64,000 nucleotides of DNA from Camarhynchus parvulus. Taxonomy: Eukaryota; Chordata; Aves; Passeriformes; Thraupidae. The translations under genes and the position numbers were made by a program. Under the pieces are notes generated by a model. The model worked only from the letters and a program-made list of their open reading frames with translations. It had not been told where the DNA came from and did not search any database. Where the stretch lies: the NCBI RefSeq assembly GCF_901933205.1, contig NC_044571.1, positions 69,441,689 through 69,505,688 on the forward strand. The letters are read 5' to 3'. Shown in pieces: positions 63,515 through 64,000 of this stretch. Within the stretch, counting starts at the first letter, position 1; the number at the start of each line of letters is the position of its first letter.

Positions 63515-63545
63515 GCCGGGAGGGGCGGGGCGGCGGGGCGGGCGT
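63515..63545 (-). promoter_or_regulatory. POLR1D: GC-box cluster, POLR1D core promoter
   Basis: Several overlapping GGGGCGGGGC-type GC boxes (Sp1/KLF sites) lie 60-95 bases upstream of the POLR1D ATG, with no TATA box. This fits a TATA-less housekeeping promoter. In human, LNX2 is transcribed divergently from just upstream of POLR1D, so the same region may also drive LNX2 on the plus strand. No LNX2 coding sequence is visible before the window ends. Confidence 0.5.
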
Positions 63546-64000
63546 AGGGGCCGGCGAGGACCCCGGCGGGAGGAGCCGGGGCGGTGCGAGCCGGGCCCCG
63601 CCACACCCCGCGGAGCACCTGCGGCACCGGTGGTCGCGCCCCCGCCAAAAGGAGAACGGGGCGGTGGGCTGCTAGCGGGCAGGGTCCCCGAGCACCTAAA
63701 CAGGGCGGGGGAAACAGGCGCGGGGCGGTGACTGAGTGTGGAGAGGGCGGGAGCGCCGCTGGGGCTCTTAGTCGCGGAGCCGCCCGGGGTTTGCTCCTCG
63801 GGCACGGCCGCAGGGCTAGGGCAGGCGGGGACAGGTCCGTGGGCAGTCCCGGGCGAGCAGCGCCCCACCTGGCCCCTCCTCCGCGCCAGCCCCGCCCGCG
63901 CTCCCCACAGCTCCGGGCTCCGCGCAGCCGATCAGGCGAGCGGCGGAGACACCCCGGCCCGGGGCTCCGCCGCGTCCCGCCCCGGCCCCGCTGCCATAGG

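Larger units (their letters stand above)
63130..64000. other. CpG island at the POLR1D 5' end
   Basis: Dense CpG sequence from about 63130 to the end of the window covers POLR1D exon 1 and the upstream region. All long frames here are stop-poor artefacts. The island is cut by the window edge. Confidence 0.85.

Noticed and set aside
1..64000. CRISPR arrays, tRNA/rRNA genes, intact retroviral or transposon genes
   Set aside because: None was seen. The sequence is vertebrate nuclear DNA, and the only mobile-element traces are short dead CR1 fragments.

Overview
The window looks like nuclear DNA of a bird. It is about 40% GC and mostly non-coding, with sharp CpG-rich islands. The only recognisable interspersed repeats are fragments of CR1, the dominant LINE of birds and reptiles. 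Two genes can be identified by protein sequence, both on the minus strand: the ParaHox homeobox gene GSX1 (about 10.3-11.8 kb) and POLR1D (about 48.1-63.5 kb). In mammals the order is LNX2 - POLR1D - GSX1 - PDX1 - CDX2. The window reads as the reverse complement of that block, so PDX1 should lie to the left of base 1 and LNX2 to the right of base 64000.

Layout. 1-8.9 kb: intergenic DNA between GSX1 and the expected PDX1, with no PDX1 exon seen. 8.9-9.8 kb: a CpG-rich block downstream of GSX1. 10.3-11.8 kb: the two GSX1 coding exons, a 448-bp intron, a TATA-like promoter and two possible polyA signals. 12-14.6 kb: GC-rich upstream DNA with an AT-rich, conserved-looking island inside it. 15-47 kb: a gene desert with CR1 fragments, small tandem duplications, an inverted 105-bp repeat pair, a hairpin, a polypyrimidine tract and several possible enhancers. 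About 47.5-47.6 kb: a small isolated CpG-rich patch with a strong minus-strand splice donor, probably the first exon of an unidentified transcript. 48.1-63.5 kb: POLR1D, three exons with exact splice phases giving a 127-residue protein. 63.1-64 kb: the POLR1D CpG island, probably a bidirectional promoter shared with LNX2.

GSX1 is a developmental transcription factor with an N-terminal SNAG-like repressor tail and a homeodomain. POLR1D as seen here matches the short basic 'isoform 2' product. It is not the RNA polymerase I/III subunit RPAC2 made from the same human locus, and I could not find the RPAC2-specific exons in this window. That absence and the CpG-linked transcript start at 47.6 kb are the two points most worth checking. 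I see no prokaryotic, CRISPR, tRNA or rRNA features, no intact transposon and no clearly new multi-gene system.
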